From Paraneptunicella aestuarii (GTDB lineage Bacteria > Pseudomonadota > Gammaproteobacteria > Enterobacterales > Alteromonadaceae), in contig NZ_CP074570.1 of the NCBI RefSeq assembly GCF_019900845.1, forward strand, positions 186,001 to 250,000: a DNA stretch of 64,000 nt, given 5' to 3'. Below are positions 62,258 to 64,000 of this stretch, in pieces. The notes under the pieces are model-generated. The model was given only the letters and a program-made list of their open reading frames with translations. It was not told the DNA's origin and searched no databases. The first letter of the stretch is position 1; every line of letters starts with the position of its first letter. A program made the position numbers and the translations under genes.

Positions 62258-64000
62258 TTAGAACTGATAACTCACCCCAACATAGGCGCTTCTGCCTTTG
62301 CTGTTGTAGCCAAGCACTTCCTGATATTCCCTGTTGGTCACGTTGTCGAGTTTGGCGTTAAAGCGCCAGTGGGCGTTGAGTTCATACAGGGCTGACAGGT
62401 TCAGGACGGTGTAATCGTCCAGTTCTTGTCCGCCGATGTCGATAGCGTCTTGTACTGCTCTGGCGTAGGCATTTAGCTGTAATGCGTTGTCGAGCAAGTT
62501 GTAGGACAATCCCAAATTAGCCATATGACGAGGGCGGCGTAAGCGCTGATCGCCTTGTGCTGTTTCGGTTTCGTTGTAGGTGTAGTTTCCCCACAGCTCA
62601 ACAGAGGCAGTGATGTTTTGACGCCAGTCTAATTCCAAACCTTCTGATTTACTGGTTCCGGCGGTTTGCAAATAGCCCTGATAGGCTACCGGGTCGAAAA
62701 TGATTTCGTCGGTAATGTCCTGTTTGAAATAGGTGATACCAAAGAACATATCGGATTGATAAAATTCAACGCCTAAATCAAAGCCTTTGCTGGTTTCTTC
62801 TTTAAGCTGCAAACCTTGAGCTTCGCCCCAGGCAAATGCGCCGTCGTTGTAGCTTTGCTCAAACAAGCTCGGGGCTCTAAAGCCTGTGCCGTAAGAGGCT
62901 TTTAGTTTCACATCGCCCAATACGCCAGCATTAACCAGATACGCACTGCTCAAACGAAAGCTGGTGTGTCCACCAAATGTATCGTTGTTATCGTAACGAA
63001 CGCCCGCGGTGTTGAACCATGTTTTATCGTACTGAAATTGATATTCTGCAAAGGCTGAACGCTGTTTACGAGACTGTGTTTCGTCGTCTTCTTCCTTGAT
63101 CTCCGCGCCAGCGATGACGCGCTGTGAACCAATGTTAAAGGAGCCCAGATAGTCCAGCTTTTGAATCGTTCCGCCTTGTCCAAAACCGTAGGCTCCATTG
63201 GAGAAGAAATCTCTGTCCACATCGGTATTGGCAAATCCAACGCTGTGGTGCTGATTTTCACCGGCATAATCCAATGCCAAGCGGCTGGTTTGCTGTGAGG
63301 TTTTGGATACGCAGTCATGGGTTGGTGCAAAGGTGGCGTTGTCATAGCAGCCGTCGTATTGGGCTTCGGTATCAACATCTCTAATAACCAAAGACGCTGA
63401 CAATTGCTCTGTGAATTTGTGTGCACCTTTGAAATGCGCCGTGGTGTTTTCGTAGCCATCGGCTTCGTTGCTGGTATCGGCTGCTTGCGCGTTGAAACCG
63501 TCGGTATCCAAACGAGTTACTGCTAAATACAGGTTGCTATCTTCATTGGTGTAACCAATATTGCCACCAAACTGCTGCGTACTGTACTTGCCTGCTTGCA
63601 CTTGTACGCCACCAGAGGTTCCAGACTTGGCTGTAGTGCTGGTAATACGGATAACACCACCTGCATCAGCGCCATAAAGTAGCCCTTGGGTTCCACGTAA
63701 TACTTCTACGCGCTCAACCTGGCTGGTGAGTATGTCGTCGAATAAAGGCATAACCTGTGGTGCTGAAGGATCGGATAGTTCTATCCCATCAATAAGAACG
63801 TGGGTACGGAAACCTTCTTCACCACGAATACGTAAAGCTGTGTTTTGACCCAAACCGCCTGAGTTGCTGACGTTAACAGAGGCGATAGTGCGTAAGGTAT
63901 CGGCTAGGGCAATTTGCCCGGAAGCTGCGATATCTTGCTCTGTGAGAATGGAAACACTGGTCGCCATTTCGCTGACAGGTTGTTCAACCCGACTGGATAC
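62258..64000 (-). CDS. TonB-dependent outer membrane receptor (5' end beyond window)
   Basis: 580 residues visible. The reading frame continues to the window edge (VSSRVEQPVSE...), so the signal peptide and TonB box are outside. The plug domain is evident (SVSILTEQDIAASGQIALADTLRTI, LRIRGEEGF, VLIDGIELSD, ERVEVLRGTQGLLYGADAGGVIRI). After it comes the 22-stranded barrel, ending in AYVGVSYQF with terminal phenylalanine. The layout and TRIA-SVNVSNSGG region resemble BtuB/siderophore receptors, but the ligand cannot be determined. The gene stands alone next to the Fic pair within the visible part. Confidence 0.92.
   Translation of the reverse strand, partial: VSSRVEQPVSEMATSVSILTEQDIAASGQIALADTLRTIASVNVSNSGGLGQNTALRIRGEEGFRTHVLIDGIELSDPSAPQVMPLFDDILTSQVERVEVLRGTQGLLYGADAGGVIRITSTTAKSGTSGGVQVQAGKYSTQQFGGNIGYTNEDSNLYLAVTRLDTDGFNAQAADTSNEADGYENTTAHFKGAHKFTEQLSASLVIRDVDTEAQYDGCYDNATFAPTHDCVSKTSQQTSRLALDYAGENQHHSVGFANTDVDRDFFSNGAYGFGQGGTIQKLDYLGSFNIGSQRVIAGAEIKEEDDETQSRKQRSAFAEYQFQYDKTWFNTAGVRYDNNDTFGGHTSFRLSSAYLVNAGVLGDVKLKASYGTGFRAPSLFEQSYNDGAFAWGEAQGLQLKEETSKGFDLGVEFYQSDMFFGITYFKQDITDEIIFDPVAYQGYLQTAGTSKSEGLELDWRQNITASVELWGNYTYNETETAQGDQRLRRPRHMANLGLSYNLLDNALQLNAYARAVQDAIDIGGQELDDYTVLNLSALYELNAHWRFNAKLDNVTNREYQEVLGYNSKGRSAYVGVSYQF

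Overview
The window comes from the chromosome of a marine-type gammaproteobacterium, most likely Alteromonadales (Alteromonadaceae or a close relative). This rests on protein similarity and on the conserved queG/nnr-tsaE-amiB-mutL-miaA-hfq-hflX-hflK-hflC-yjeT-purA block, the ilvGMEDA order, fadBA, a feoA-feoB pair, and the accessory mix of TRAP transporter, TonB receptor, many GGDEF/EAL-type proteins and tandem DsbA. Base composition looks moderate and fairly even. I see no insertion sequence, prophage, rRNA or CRISPR array. No decisive species marker is present, so genus is not called.

Layout. 1-5501: branched-chain amino acid operon ilvG(partial)-ilvM-ilvE-ilvD-ilvA. 5659-14210: LysE-type exporter, ubiK, rep helicase, a large GAF-GAF-GGDEF-EAL protein with a degenerate EAL part, a cytochrome c5-like protein, an animal-type haem peroxidase and a small membrane protein. 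14366-18279: tRNA-Arg(CCG), feoA-feoB, rsd, nudC. 18280-18567: a compact intergenic region holding what looks like an undescribed small RNA on the minus strand, divergent from the hemE promoter and sharing its -35. 18568-20363: hemE and a bicupin.

20477-34804: the conserved queG / nnr...purA superoperon. A class V (kynureninase-like) PLP enzyme is inserted between hflC and the yjeT homologue. 34898-41977: a catabolic island with a TetR regulator, Baeyer-Villiger/FMO monooxygenase, two SDRs, an alpha/beta hydrolase, an aldehyde dehydrogenase and a VOC protein. A promoter with repeated putative operator halves lies at its head. 42060-46537: a diguanylate cyclase, then convergent fadBA, whose upstream region carries a near-consensus FadR site and a PsrA-like palindrome around a plausible promoter.

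46898-53589: a NarL-type response regulator and Cache-domain histidine kinase, divergent from a three-gene TRAP transporter, a porin and a small exported protein. Together these form a likely sensing and uptake unit for a small organic acid. 53615-61321: lipoprotein, EamA exporter, an intergenic repeat pair, DNA polymerase II, a GntR/UTRA regulator, tandem DsbA-like proteins (one with CSHC instead of CPHC) and an unrecognised cytosolic protein. 61318-62074: a Fic toxin with a 52-residue VbhA-like antitoxin. 62258-64000: a TonB-dependent receptor running off the right edge.

All family calls come from reading motifs and remembered homologues. No database search was possible, and all promoter, operator, terminator and RNA calls are inferences from sequence pattern.
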